Shown here piece after piece: positions 1 to 9,038 of a DNA stretch of 64,000 bases (position 1 is its first letter; every line of letters starts with the position of its first letter). Position numbers and translations under genes: made by a program. This stretch comes from Citricoccus alkalitolerans (GTDB lineage: Bacteria; Actinomycetota; Actinomycetes; Actinomycetales; Micrococcaceae), in the NCBI RefSeq assembly GCF_039528175.1, contig NZ_BAAALH010000002.1, positions 682,001 through 746,000 on the forward strand, written 5' to 3'. The notes under the pieces are model-generated. The model worked only from the letters and a program-made list of their open reading frames with translations. It was not told where the DNA came from and made no database searches.

Positions 1-2153
1 TCGACGTCCTCTCCCATCAGCATGGAGAAGATCTCATCCGCTGCGGCCGCGTCATCCATCGTGACCTGCAACAGGGTCCGGTGTTCCGGATCCATGGTGG
101 TGTCCCACAGCTCCTTGAAGTCCATCTCACCCAGGCCCTTGTAGCGCTGGACGCCGTTGTCCTTCGGGTAACGCCAGCCGCGGGCGAGGCCGGCCTCCAC
201 GGCCCGGTCCCGTTCCTCATCGGAGAAGACGTAGTCATGCGGGGCGTTGGACCACTTGATCCGGTACAGCGGCGGCTGCGCCAGGAACACGAAGCCGTGC
301 TCGATCAGCGGCCGCATGTAACGGAACAGCACCGTCAGCAGCAGCGTGGTGATGTGCTGGCCGTCCACATCGGCATCCGCCATCAGGACGATCTTGTGGT
401 AGCGGAGCTTCGTGATGTCGAACTCCTCGCCGATGCCGGTGCCGAAGGCGGTGATCATCGACTGGACCTCGGCGTTGGACAAGGCCCGGTCCAGGCGGGC
501 CCGCTCCACGTTCAGGATCTTCCCGCGCAAGGGGAGGATGGCCTGGGTGCTGGGGTTGCGGCCCTGCTTGGCCGAACCGCCGGCGGAATCGCCCTCCACG
601 ATGTAGACCTCGCACTCGACGGGGTTCTTCGAGGAGCAGTCGGCGAGCTTGCCGGGCATTCCGAAGGACTCCAGTGGAGACTTGCGGCGGGCATTGTCCC
701 GGGCCTTGCGGGCGGCCATCCGAGCCTGGGAGGCCAGTTGGGCCTTGCGGATGATGTCCTTGGCCGGGCCGGGGTTGCGCTCCAGCCAATCACCGAGCTG
801 ATCGGAGACGATCTTCTGGATGAAGCCCTTGGCCTCGGAGTTGCCGAGCTTGGTCTTGGTCTGCCCCTCGAATTGGGGTTCGGAGAGCTTGATGGACAGC
901 ACGGCGGTGAGGCCTTCGCGGACATCGTCGCCCGAGAGGTTCTCGTCCTTGGCCCTGAGAATCTCCTTCTCCCGCGCATAGCGGTTGACCAGGGAGGTCA
1001 GGGCGGCGCGGAAGCCCTCTTCATGGCTACCGCCCTCGTGCGTGTTGATGGTGTTGGCGTAGGTGTGCACGGATTCGGAGTAGGCCGTGGTCCACTGCAT
1101 GGCCACCTCGGCGGCCATCTTGCGGTCGGTGTCCTCGGTCTCGAAGGCGATGACGTCCGCGTGGACCATGTCGACCTTCTTGTTCGAGTTCAGGTGTTCG
1201 ACGTAGTCCAGCAGACCGTTGTCGTACTTGTAGTCGACCATGCGCTTCTTCGCGCTGACCAGGTCTTCGCCGATCGTGTCCGGATGGGACTCCGCTTCGG
1301 TCCGACGGTCTGCCTCGGTGTCCGGCACGCCATCGCCATCGGTGTCTCCGGCGATCTCATCCTGCTGGATCTCGTTCGTCTCGATCAAGCGCTCATCCGT
1401 GAGGGTGATGCGCAGGCCCTTGTTGAGGAACGCCATCTGCTGGAAGCGTGCGCGGAGGGTCTCGAAGTCGAAATCGATCGTGTCGAAGATCTCCGGGTCC
1501 GGGTAGAACGTCTGGGTGGTGCCCGTCTCCTCTGTCTCTCCGGCCTTGACGAGCTCGCCCTGCGGCACGCCGCCATTGGCGAAGCTCATCTTCCAGAGGC
1601 TTCCCTGGCGGCGGATCTCGGTGTTCACGCGGGTGGACAGCGCGTTCACCACGGAGATGCCCACCCCGTGCAGGCCACCGGAGACCGCATAGCCCCCGCC
1701 GCCGAACTTGCCGCCGGCGTGCAGGATAGTCATGACGACCTCCACGGTCGGACGACCCTCGGTGGGGTGCATGTCCACCGGGATGCCGCGGCCGTTGTCC
1801 TCCACGCGGACGCCGCCGTCTGCCTGCAGGGTCACGTGGATGGTGTCGCAGTATCCGGCCAGCGCCTCGTCCACGGAGTTGTCCACGACCTCGGACACCA
1901 GATGGTGCAGACCGCGCGGTCCCGTGGACCCGATGTACATACCGGGCCGTTTGCGGACGGCCTCCAATCCCTCGAGGACCGTGATGTCCCCGGCACCGTA
2001 CTCGTGCTCCACCTTGCGGGTCGCCTCGGTGATCTGCGTCGATGGGGTGGATGCCTCCGAGGCCGCCGCGTCGGTCTCCGCCAGGGCGGTGGACTCGACG
2101 GTGGGATCCTGCGGGGCGCCGCTCTGGTCTGTGCCGTTGTTCTCTTCGGCCAC
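1..2153 (-). CDS. gyrB: DNA gyrase subunit B (3' end cut by window edge)
   Basis: ATPase subunit of DNA gyrase, which introduces negative supercoils with GyrA in the cytoplasm. The GHKL ATPase signature EVVDNSVDE lies near residue 88 (E88 is the likely catalytic base), followed by GRGIPV and GGLHGVGIS; the TOPRIM motifs EGDSAGGSA and DADVDG come in the second half. I chose the GTG at 2153 because AGGAG lies upstream and the protein then reads MAEENNGTDQ. The window ends at ...FSMLMGEDV, so only about 20 C-terminal codons are missing. There is a roughly 45-residue non-conserved N-terminal tail and an acidic insertion in the transducer region containing DTDGDGVPD. It lies downstream of dnaN, recF and dciA on the same strand. 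Confidence 0.97.
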   Translation of the reverse strand, partial: MAEENNGTDQSGAPQDPTVESTALAETDAAASEASTPSTQITEATRKVEHEYGAGDITVLEGLEAVRKRPGMYIGSTGPRGLHHLVSEVVDNSVDEALAGYCDTIHVTLQADGGVRVEDNGRGIPVDMHPTEGRPTVEVVMTILHAGGKFGGGGYAVSGGLHGVGISVVNALSTRVNTEIRRQGSLWKMSFANGGVPQGELVKAGETEETGTTQTFYPDPEIFDTIDFDFETLRARFQQMAFLNKGLRITLTDERLIETNEIQQDEIAGDTDGDGVPDTEADRRTEAESHPDTIGEDLVSAKKRMVDYKYDNGLLDYVEHLNSNKKVDMVHADVIAFETEDTDRKMAAEVAMQWTTAYSESVHTYANTINTHEGGSHEEGFRAALTSLVNRYAREKEILRAKDENLSGDDVREGLTAVLSIKLSEPQFEGQTKTKLGNSEAKGFIQKIVSDQLGDWLERNPGPAKDIIRKAQLASQARMAARKARDNARRKSPLESFGMPGKLADCSSKNPVECEVYIVEGDSAGGSAKQGRNPSTQAILPLRGKILNVERARLDRALSNAEVQSMITAFGTGIGEEFDITKLRYHKIVLMADADVDGQHITTLLLTVLFRYMRPLIEHGFVFLAQPPLYRIKWSNAPHDYVFSDEERDRAVEAGLARGWRYPKDNGVQRYKGLGEMDFKELWDTTMDPEHRTLLQVTMDDAAAADEIFSMLMGEDV

Positions 2154-2476
2154 GGGCGTCTACGGCTCCTCTGTTGGGGTACTGGTCTTCACATCGCATG
2201 TACCAAGGGGGTCCTGGCGCCGGGGCGCACGGAAAGTGTCCCTTTCGGCACGATTCCGTCTCATTCTACCCCCCGACACGCCGTATCGTGCGTCTTCAGT
2301 GGGGTGTTCCGGGGATAAAACATGGCCTCTGCGGAACAGAATCGGCGATTCCGACCACCCGGGGTACCCCCTCCCGGTCCCGATCCGCCCAACGGGGTTC
2401 CAGTTCGCCAAATCGCCGTTGGCGGATTCTCCGGCGCATGCCGCCGTCTCCGGGAGCGGCGCCGTCACCGATCCGA
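2154..2476. other. dciA-gyrB intergenic region
   Basis: These 323 bases separate the dciA stop from the gyrB GTG start and should hold the gyrB promoter on the minus strand. I see no convincing ORF, RNA gene or repeat. The segment 2270-2330 is somewhat AT-richer than its surroundings, but I could not fix -10 and -35 boxes with confidence. Confidence 0.5.
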
Positions 2477-3058
2477 TCAGCCGTAGGTGTCCCGGGGGCC
2501 GCGGCCCTTGACCACCCGTGGGCCCTTGCGCCATGAGGGTGCGGCTGGGCCTGCCACCCGCAGGCTCGTCACTATTCCGGGGCCGAGGGCCTGTTCGAAC
2601 CGCTGAAGGAGGGCCGGTGTCAACAGTTTGAGCTGGGTGGCCCACGCGGTGGAATCACAGCGGACGGTCACCACGGCGTTCTCGAAGCTCTCGGGCCGGC
2701 AGTGCAACCCGATGTCCGCGCCGACCAGTTCGTCCCATCGGGACAGGACGGATCCCACGGCAACGGGCGAGGACCAACCGCGTTCAGTGACCAACCGACC
2801 GAAGACATCGCCCACCATCCGCGGGTCGCGGGCATCCGGACCCCGACGCCGGCCCGGAACCGGTCCGATCCCGGCCTCCGATGCAGCGGTGGCCCCGCGG
2901 CCTTTGGCCGCCGGTCGCCGACGACGGACCTCACCTCGGGACTCCGCGGCCTGGCGCACGCGGTTGAGGGCCACAATCGCCGCATCGGGATCATCCTCGA
3001 TCCCGTCCGGGGAGGTTTCCCTCTCCGGTGCGGGTACCGAGGCGTCTGGGCTGGTCAC
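2477..3058 (-). CDS. dciA: DUF721/DciA-family protein
   Basis: Member of DUF721, the family that includes the helicase loader DciA, which helps place replicative helicase DnaB on DNA in bacteria lacking DnaC/DnaI. The recognisable domain is the C-terminal half (about residues 80-180; DPRMVGDVFGRLV, then WDELVGADIGLHCRPESF and VRCDSTAWATQL). The first 80 residues are basic and probably disordered. Its ATG overlaps the recF stop by 4 bp (ATGA at 3055-3058), so the two genes are translationally coupled. The position between recF and gyrB is standard for Actinobacteria. The helicase-loading role in this organism is inferred from the family. Confidence 0.85.
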   Translation of the reverse strand: MTSPDASVPAPERETSPDGIEDDPDAAIVALNRVRQAAESRGEVRRRRPAAKGRGATAASEAGIGPVPGRRRGPDARDPRMVGDVFGRLVTERGWSSPVAVGSVLSRWDELVGADIGLHCRPESFENAVVTVRCDSTAWATQLKLLTPALLQRFEQALGPGIVTSLRVAGPAAPSWRKGPRVVKGRGPRDTYG

Positions 3059-4254
3059 GGTGAGTCCTCCGGTTCGGCTGCGGCCGGTCCGGTGGACTGG
3101 GCCTGGTGGACCACGCTCCCGTCGTCCTCCAGAGAGACACTGATCCTCGGTCCAGCCAGCTCGTCCGGAATGTCCGCGGCGACGGCGGCCGTGACCAGCA
3201 ATTGCTCGGCGCCGGAGGCCAGATCAGCAAGCCGGCTGCGGCGGGCGGCGTCGAGTTCGGCGAAGACGTCGTCGAGGATGAGCACGGGTCGGGCATGAGG
3301 ATCCGGATCGTCGGCCACCAGGATGCGGTAGCTGGCCAGCTTGAGCGCCAGTGCCATGGACCAGGTCTCACCGTGGGAGGCGAACCCCTTCACCGGTGCC
3401 GGGCCGAGGGTCAGTGCCAGGTCGTCACGGTGTGGGCCGGCCAGCGTGACGCCGCGGTCCCGTTCCTGCCGATGACGGGACTCGAGTTCTGTGAGCAGTG
3501 CCTCGTGGAGGGCCTGTTCGTCCGGAACCTCCTGGTGCTGGCCACCCGCCAGCGGGACAGTGGATTCATAGCTGAACCCTGCGGTCTTCACACTCTCCGC
3601 CAGGGCCGTGTAGGACTCGGTGAGCGGATGGGCGAGCATCTTCAGCACGTGGAGCCGGCCGTTGAGGACCCGAGCACCGGCACGGGCGAGGTGTTCGTCC
3701 CACACCCCGAGGGTGTGAACGTGTTCCTCAGTCCATCGTCCGGACTGTTTGGCGTTCTTCAACAAGGCGTTGCGTTGCTTCAGCACCCGGTCGTAATCGC
3801 TGCGGGCATCTCCCAGGGCTGGGCGCAGCTGCACCACGAGATCGTCCAGGAATCGACGTCGAACGGACGGGTCGCCATTGATCAGGGCCAGATCCTCCGG
3901 AGCGAACAGCACCGACCGCAACAGTCCGAGACCCTCGCGGGCCCGTTGTGGGGCGCCCCGGTTGACGGCGGACCGGTTGGATTTGCCGGGATTGATCTCC
4001 AGTTCGAGGGACATGGCCCGGTCTCCTCGGTGGATACGACCGCGGATGATCGCTTGTGAGGCACCGAAGTGCACCAAGGGGGAGTCGGTGGACACCCGGT
4101 GGGAGACCTGCGTGGCCAGGTAACCGACGGCCTCGACGATATTCGTCTTTCCGGCCCCGTTGGATCCGACCAGCACATTGGGGCCCGGCATCAGGGAGAC
4201 ATCGGCCTGCTGGTAGGAGCGGTACTGCGTGAGGGAGAGGTGGGAGAGAAACAC
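3055..4254 (-). CDS. recF: DNA replication/repair protein RecF
   Basis: SMC-like ATPase that loads RecA at gaps with RecO and RecR. The Walker A motif GSNGAGKT is at residues 30-37, and the Walker B/signature region VLILDDVFAELD lies near residue 329. At 399 residues it has full family length. The N-terminus MFLSHLSLTQYRSY is typical. It follows dnaN by 38 bp and overlaps dciA by 4 bp, within the replication gene cluster on the minus strand. Confidence 0.97.
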   Translation of the reverse strand: MFLSHLSLTQYRSYQQADVSLMPGPNVLVGSNGAGKTNIVEAVGYLATQVSHRVSTDSPLVHFGASQAIIRGRIHRGDRAMSLELEINPGKSNRSAVNRGAPQRAREGLGLLRSVLFAPEDLALINGDPSVRRRFLDDLVVQLRPALGDARSDYDRVLKQRNALLKNAKQSGRWTEEHVHTLGVWDEHLARAGARVLNGRLHVLKMLAHPLTESYTALAESVKTAGFSYESTVPLAGGQHQEVPDEQALHEALLTELESRHRQERDRGVTLAGPHRDDLALTLGPAPVKGFASHGETWSMALALKLASYRILVADDPDPHARPVLILDDVFAELDAARRSRLADLASGAEQLLVTAAVAADIPDELAGPRISVSLEDDGSVVHQAQSTGPAAAEPEDSP

Positions 4255-4292
4255 GTTTCGGTGTCGGTGACCTGACTGGGCTGGCAGTCGGG

Positions 4293-5423
4293 TCAGTTGG
4301 CCAGACGCACCGGCATGACCAGGTACCGGTAGTCGTCCTGTTCGGGTGAGTCCTGTTCCTGCTGTGCGGTCATCAGGGCCGGCTTCGGTGCTGTGGTGAA
4401 GGAGAAGCGCACATATGGGGCGTTGATGACGTTGAGTCCTTCACCCAGGTAGGACGGATTGAACGCCACGGTGATCTCGTCGCCGTCGAGGACCGAGTCC
4501 AGGGATTCGTTTGCCGAGGCGTCGTCGCCAGCACCGGCGTCCAAGGTGACGTGGCCGTCATTGAACATCATGCGCACAGCGGTGTTGCGTTCGGCGACGA
4601 GGGCCACGCGTCGGACGGCCTCGACCAGCGGACCCGTCGGGACCACCGCGTGGATGGGGCTCGACTCCGGGAAGAGTGCCCGGATCTTCGGGTACTCCCC
4701 GTCCACCAACAGACTCGTGGTGCGTCGGCCTCCGGAGGCGAAGCCCACCAGGTCCGAGGTGGACGACTCCTTGGGTAACCGAAGCTGGAGATCTCCGCCG
4801 CCAGCCAACGATTTGGCGACTTCCGTGAGGGTCTTGGACTTGACCAGAAGCGACGTCGAGATCGAGGGATCGGCAGGGGACCAGTTGAGTTCCTTCATGG
4901 CCAGCCGGTATCGATCCGTGGCCAGGAAGGTGATGCGGTCGCCCTCGATCTCAAGCTTCACCGCGGTGAGGATCGGCAGGGTGTCATCCTTGGAAGCCGC
5001 CACGGTCACTTGCGCGACCGCATGGGCGAAAGCCTCTCCGTCCACAGTGCCTGCGGACTCAGGCATCTCCGGAAGGGCCGGATACTCATCGACGGGCATG
5101 GTGGCCAGAGCGAAGCGCGAGTTCCGGCAGGTCAGGACCACCTTGGTGCCATCGGTTTCCACGGTGACGGGAGCCGCCGGAAGAGAGCGGACGATGTCGT
5201 TGAGCAGCCGGCCGGAAACGAGGATCTTGCCCGGTGTCTCGATATCGGCCTCGATCTCGAGTTGCGCCGAGGTCTCATAGTCGAAGCTGGCGATGGAGAC
5301 CAGGTTGTCCTCGGCGGTGATCAGCAATCCGGACAGCACTGGTAGCGGCGGGCGAGGGGACAGGGAACGTGCGGTCCAGGAGACGGCGTCCGTCAGGATG
5401 TCTCGCTCAACGGTGAACTTCAC
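4293..5423 (-). CDS. dnaN: DNA polymerase III sliding clamp, beta subunit
   Basis: The beta clamp tethers DNA polymerase III to the template as a ring-shaped dimer. I use the GTG at 5423 (MKFTVERDILTDAVSW), which gives 376 residues, the normal family size. The reading frame stays open a further 270 bases upstream into oriC, but that extension does not look like a clamp. An AAAGG sequence lies upstream of the GTG. The C-terminus YLVMPVRLAN is characteristic. It is the first gene on the dnaN side of oriC and is transcribed away from dnaA's 3' end, ahead of recF. Confidence 0.97.
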   Translation of the reverse strand: MKFTVERDILTDAVSWTARSLSPRPPLPVLSGLLITAEDNLVSIASFDYETSAQLEIEADIETPGKILVSGRLLNDIVRSLPAAPVTVETDGTKVVLTCRNSRFALATMPVDEYPALPEMPESAGTVDGEAFAHAVAQVTVAASKDDTLPILTAVKLEIEGDRITFLATDRYRLAMKELNWSPADPSISTSLLVKSKTLTEVAKSLAGGGDLQLRLPKESSTSDLVGFASGGRRTTSLLVDGEYPKIRALFPESSPIHAVVPTGPLVEAVRRVALVAERNTAVRMMFNDGHVTLDAGAGDDASANESLDSVLDGDEITVAFNPSYLGEGLNVINAPYVRFSFTTAPKPALMTAQQEQDSPEQDDYRYLVMPVRLAN

Positions 5424-6218
5424 AGAAGTTTCCGCCTTTCTCGTAGACGGCAGGTGGTGTTGGTCTTCCTCCAGATGCCCCCGCCGGGCATCTTTTGAAT
5501 CACACGTCTGAGCCGTGTGCTGTGTCAGCTTACCGTGACTCGCCGAGGGCGCGAATGTTGGCATTTGTGCCGTGGATGTGGTTGAGAGATGTGCCTCGGC
5601 GATGAGGACCGTCTTCGAAGCGTCCCACGTTTCGAGGGGTTGGTCAGATCGGGCGAGCGCGTTCGGCAGGCAGGGGTGGATGTTCTTGGGATTCATTCTT
5701 AACAGGGATCAGTAGTGTTAATAAGTCCTGTGGATACTGTGGATAACGCGATCCGACGGTGTGATGCCGCCCTTCTTCCTGTGGACCCTGCAGTGGACTT
5801 CTCTCGCTTGCGCTGTGCACCGTCGGTGCATAACTTTCGGGCGTGGATCTGCGAATTCACAGGGAAGCGTGTAGTTATCCAGAGACTCGCCCGAACACTC
5901 CACTTAAGCATCCACAGGTTTGTCCACAGCTGTGGGTTGAGTTCTGCGAGACCTCCCACAACCTGTGGATATCTGTGGACAACTGTGGATAAGGTGCGAC
6001 CGAGAGCGGCCACTCCGGGGTTCTTCCTGTGGAATGACCTTGTCGTTAAGGATCAAGGTTGCCTCTGGATGTGGGACAGCCCGAGGCGGAGTCTGGAACT
6101 GGGCTCGGGGTGGGCTCGGGATGGAGGCACGGTGGCGAAACGCGCGCAGCTTTGAACCAACGCGTCTGAGAGCGACGTCAGGTCTGCAATGACGTCAGCC
6201 ACGCCACGACCGGTGAGG
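5424..6218. other. Chromosomal replication origin oriC
   Basis: About 795 bases without a gene lie between dnaA and dnaN, the usual actinobacterial oriC position. Exact DnaA boxes (TTATCCACA or TTGTCCACA) are at 5738-5746 (minus), 5920-5928 (plus), 5974-5982 (minus) and 5984-5992 (minus). One-mismatch boxes are at 5729-5737, 5875-5883 and 5964-5972; 5780-5788 and 5908-5916 are weaker. Two abutting boxes sit at 5729-5746 and three boxes spaced 10 bp at 5964-5992. AT-richer stretches at 5695-5750 and 6035-6060 are candidate unwinding sites. Gene orientation changes around this locus (gyrB to dnaA minus, rpmH to parB plus), as expected for an origin. Confidence 0.9.
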
Positions 6219-7667
6219 TCAGCGGGCGCGCTGCTGCTGCTTGATCCGGTTCGTCAGCTCGGTGACCTGGTTGTAGATCGTCCGGCGTTCAGCCATCAGC
6301 TCGCGGATCTTGCGGTCTGCGTGGATCACCGTGGTGTGGTCCCGCCCACCGAGCTCCTGACCGATCTTCGGCAGGGACATCTCCGTCAGCTCCCGCAGGA
6401 GGTACATGGCGATCTGCCGGGCCGTGACGAGGGTCCTGGTGCGTGACTTGGAGGTCAGCTCCTCCATGGTCAGGTTGAAGTACGCGGCCGTCTCGTTGAG
6501 GATCGTCGGCGCGGTGATCTCATGGGCGTCCTCATGGGTGATGAGATCCCGCAGAACCTGCTCCGCCAGTTGGATCCCGACCGGCTGCTTGTTCAGCGAC
6601 GCGAAGGCGGTGACACGGATGAGGGCACCCTCCAACTCGCGGATATTGGTGGAGATGTTGGAACCGATGTACTCGAGGACCTCGGGCGGGGCCGTCAGTC
6701 CCTCGGCTTCTGCCTTCTTGCGGAGGATGGCGATGCGAGTCTCCAGGTCCGGCGGCTGGATGTCCGTGATCAGGCCCCACTCGAAGCGGGAGCGCAGCCG
6801 TTCCTCGAATCCGGACAGTTGCTTGGGGGGAAGGTCGGAGGTGATCACGACCTGCTTGTTGTTGTTGTAAAGGGTGTTGAACGTGTGGAAGAACTCCTCG
6901 ACGGTCGCTTCCTTGTCCGCCAGGAACTGGATGTCGTCGATGAGCAGGATGTCCACATTGCGGTACACCTGTTTGAAGCTCGCACCCTCGTCGTGGCGGA
7001 TCGAGTTGATGAAGTCGTTGGTGAACTCCTCGGAGTTCACGTAGCGGACGCGCAGTCCCGGATACAGGTGACGGGCATAATGGCCGATCGCGTGCAGCAG
7101 GTGTGTCTTCCCCAGCCCGGATTCACCGTAGATGAACAGCGGGTTGTAGGCCTTCGCGGGTGCTTCGGCGACGGCGTTCGCGGCGGCATGGGCGAAGCGG
7201 TTCGAGGAACCGATGACGAAGGTCTCGAAGTGGTACCGCGGGTTCAGGCGGCTGGTCTCATCCGAGGTCGACGGCGGCGCGGGAGCCGGCGCTGCTGAAC
7301 GGAGCGGGGCATGGGGGGATGGAGCCGAGCGGGTGTGCTGCGCCTCGCGGACGGGCGGCGCCGCGGCGGTCGGGGGCTGATAGTCCTCGCCCGTCTGGGC
7401 CATCAGGGTCGAATCGATCGAATAGGCGCACAGGATCTCGGTCCTGAACACATTCCCGAGCGCTTCGGCGAGGGAGTCCTTGAGTTGGGACTGCAGGACC
7501 TCACGGGTGAGTTCGTTCGGGACAGCGAGCAACAAGGTCGTGCCGATCAGCCCTTGGGGCTGGGCGAGGCCCACGTGGCCGAGTTGCCGAGGGGAAACAC
7601 GGTCGTCTTCCTCAAGGGTGCGAACCACCTTGCGCCACGAGCTGCTGACAGCCTCATCTGCAACCAT
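6219..7667 (-). CDS. dnaA: Chromosomal replication initiator DnaA
   Basis: AAA+ initiator that binds DnaA boxes and melts oriC. The N-terminal domain I (about residues 5-85) is followed by a Pro/Ala-rich linker (about 95-140). Walker A GESGLGKT is at residues 181-188, Walker B ILLIDDIQF near 240, and the C-terminal DnaA signature GGRDHTTVIHADRKI contacts the boxes. At 482 residues it is of normal length. The ATG at 7667 starts MVADEAVSSSW. Two near-consensus DnaA boxes lie 56-76 bases upstream, consistent with autoregulation. Confidence 0.98.
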   Translation of the reverse strand: MVADEAVSSSWRKVVRTLEEDDRVSPRQLGHVGLAQPQGLIGTTLLLAVPNELTREVLQSQLKDSLAEALGNVFRTEILCAYSIDSTLMAQTGEDYQPPTAAAPPVREAQHTRSAPSPHAPLRSAAPAPAPPSTSDETSRLNPRYHFETFVIGSSNRFAHAAANAVAEAPAKAYNPLFIYGESGLGKTHLLHAIGHYARHLYPGLRVRYVNSEEFTNDFINSIRHDEGASFKQVYRNVDILLIDDIQFLADKEATVEEFFHTFNTLYNNNKQVVITSDLPPKQLSGFEERLRSRFEWGLITDIQPPDLETRIAILRKKAEAEGLTAPPEVLEYIGSNISTNIRELEGALIRVTAFASLNKQPVGIQLAEQVLRDLITHEDAHEITAPTILNETAAYFNLTMEELTSKSRTRTLVTARQIAMYLLRELTEMSLPKIGQELGGRDHTTVIHADRKIRELMAERRTIYNQVTELTNRIKQQQRAR

Positions 7668-8032
7668 GGGGGCTGGGGTCCTTCCGTCGGCGTCGAACCG
7701 AGTCTAACGGCAATCCACAGAGTTATTCACAGGCAGTGGATAACTTCGGGGAGGGTACAGGTCCAGTGTGCGCAGCGGCATCGAGACTGTAATTTGACGC
7801 TGGCAGCCCACCATCCCTAAACTTGATTGGTCCCCGCGGGGTTGTTTAGCCGTGCTCTGAATCGACTGGAATACTCCGGATCGACCTCAGGGCGTAGTCA
7901 ACCAGCGGACAGCCGAAGGCCCAGGCCTGTTGGATCGGTGTCTTCAGCGGGGAAGTCCTAGTCAGAGCGTCTACCGGTTCTTCCCCCAGGTACAACGGGT
8001 CCGGGCGCATACACACGTTGTGGAGATATCAA
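7668..8032. promoter_or_regulatory. dnaA/rpmH divergent regulatory region with DnaA-box-like sites
   Basis: This 365-base region separates divergent dnaA and rpmH and holds both promoters. Near-consensus DnaA boxes occur at 7723-7731 (TTATTCACA) and 7735-7743 (AGTGGATAA, minus orientation), each one mismatch from TTATCCACA. They are well placed for DnaA autorepression. No further gene is visible. Assignment as a regulatory region rests on position and these two sites; promoter boxes were not resolved. Confidence 0.6.
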
Positions 8033-8170
8033 GTGAGCAAGCGGACTTTTCAGCCGAATAACCGCCGCCGGGCCAAGAAGCACGGTTTCCGCGCCCGGAT
8101 GCGTACCCGCGCCGGCCGCGCCATCCTGGCAACCCGCCGTACCAAGGGCCGCACGGAACTGTCCGCCTGA
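8033..8170 (+). CDS. rpmH: 50S ribosomal protein L34
   Basis: Small basic large-subunit protein of 45 residues, beginning MSKRTFQPNNRRRAKKHGF. The GTG start at 8033 has GGAGA about 7 bases upstream. Length and the RRRAKKHGFR and RAILATRR motifs are typical of L34. It opens the rpmH-rnpA-yidD-yidC-jag-rsmG cluster that reads away from oriC opposite dnaA. Confidence 0.97.
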   Translation: MSKRTFQPNNRRRAKKHGFRARMRTRAGRAILATRRTKGRTELSA

Positions 8171-8208
8171 TCCGGCCTGAGGCCGATCAGCAGAGCGGAC
8201 GACACGGC

Positions 8209-8670
8209 GTGCTGCCCCGCGAGAAACGGGTACGCACCCCCGCGGATTTTTCCCAGACACTGCGTTCCGGCGCCCGAACAGGGCGCCGGAACGTTGTCGT
8301 GTCCGCACACCTTTCTGATCCCACGCTCCCCAGTGAGGCCGATAGCTCGGCCGGACCGGTGCGCGTGGGTTTCGTCGTCTCCAAGGCCGTCGGCAATGCG
8401 GTGGTTCGCAATCGCGTCAAGCGCCGGCTCCGGGCCGCCGTGGCCGAACAGCTCAGGGGACCACTGGCGCAGCACCCGGGTGCGACGGTCGTGGTCCGTG
8501 CTCTGCCGCCGTCGGGAACGGCCGCCTGGAACGAGCTCAGGAAGGACCTGGACTCGGCCTTGGCGGGTGCCCTGCGGAAGGAAACGGGCCGGCGTCGTCC
8601 CACCGGTGCTGTGCCTCACGGCCGGTCCTCGTCACAGGTTCAGGGCCCGGGGATGGAGATGAACGCATGA
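8209..8670 (+). CDS. rnpA: Ribonuclease P protein component
   Basis: Protein subunit of RNase P, which with the catalytic RNA removes 5' leaders from pre-tRNA. The RNR signature region is present as VVRNRVKRRLRAAV (about residues 65-78), preceded by VGFVVSKAVGNA. The GTG start at 8209 gives MLPREKRVRTPADF, the usual N-terminus. At 153 residues it is somewhat long because of a polar C-terminal tail. Its last codons overlap yidD by 4 bp (ATGA at 8667-8670), which implies coupled translation. Confidence 0.96.
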   Translation: MLPREKRVRTPADFSQTLRSGARTGRRNVVVSAHLSDPTLPSEADSSAGPVRVGFVVSKAVGNAVVRNRVKRRLRAAVAEQLRGPLAQHPGATVVVRALPPSGTAAWNELRKDLDSALAGALRKETGRRRPTGAVPHGRSSSQVQGPGMEMNA

Positions 8671-9032
8671 TCACGCAGTCCCCGTTCACCACTCGGCCCG
8701 GCGCGGCCGAATGGAGCTGGCTCCGCGCCATGCCGTCCACCGTGCTGGCCTGGTTGCTGGTGGCCTACCGCGCCGTGATCTCGCCGCTCTACGGCCAGGT
8801 CTGCCGCTACTTCCCCTCGTGCTCCGCCTATGCGCTCGAGGCGGTTCACGTCCACGGGGCCCTGAAGGGCTCGTGGCTCTCGGCACGCCGACTCGGCAGC
8901 TGCCACCCCTGGTCTAAAGGCGGCGTCGATGCGGTCCCACCCGGCAAGAGGATTTGGCCACTGGGCCGCCGACCCAAGATCATTGACCTTAACCATCCCG
9001 TCATCCCCCCGGATCCTCCGGCGGAACAGTAG
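8667..9032 (+). CDS. yidD: Membrane protein insertion efficiency factor YidD
   Basis: Small membrane-associated protein that aids YidC-dependent insertion. The family core is clear: YRAVISPLYGQVCRYFPSCSAYALEAV (given here only to mark about residues 34-60) with cysteines in CRYFPSCS, then the GSCHPWSKGGVDAVP region. The 121-residue length includes an N-terminal tail and a Pro-rich C-terminus. It is translationally coupled to rnpA and ends 6 bases before yidC. Confidence 0.93.
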   Translation: MITQSPFTTRPGAAEWSWLRAMPSTVLAWLLVAYRAVISPLYGQVCRYFPSCSAYALEAVHVHGALKGSWLSARRLGSCHPWSKGGVDAVPPGKRIWPLGRRPKIIDLNHPVIPPDPPAEQ

Positions 9033-9038
9033 GAGATC

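Noticed and set aside
81..2318. Long plus-strand open frame antisense to gyrB
   Set aside because: High-GC sequence often lacks stops on the antisense strand; the translation has no domain features, and gyrB is certain on the other strand.
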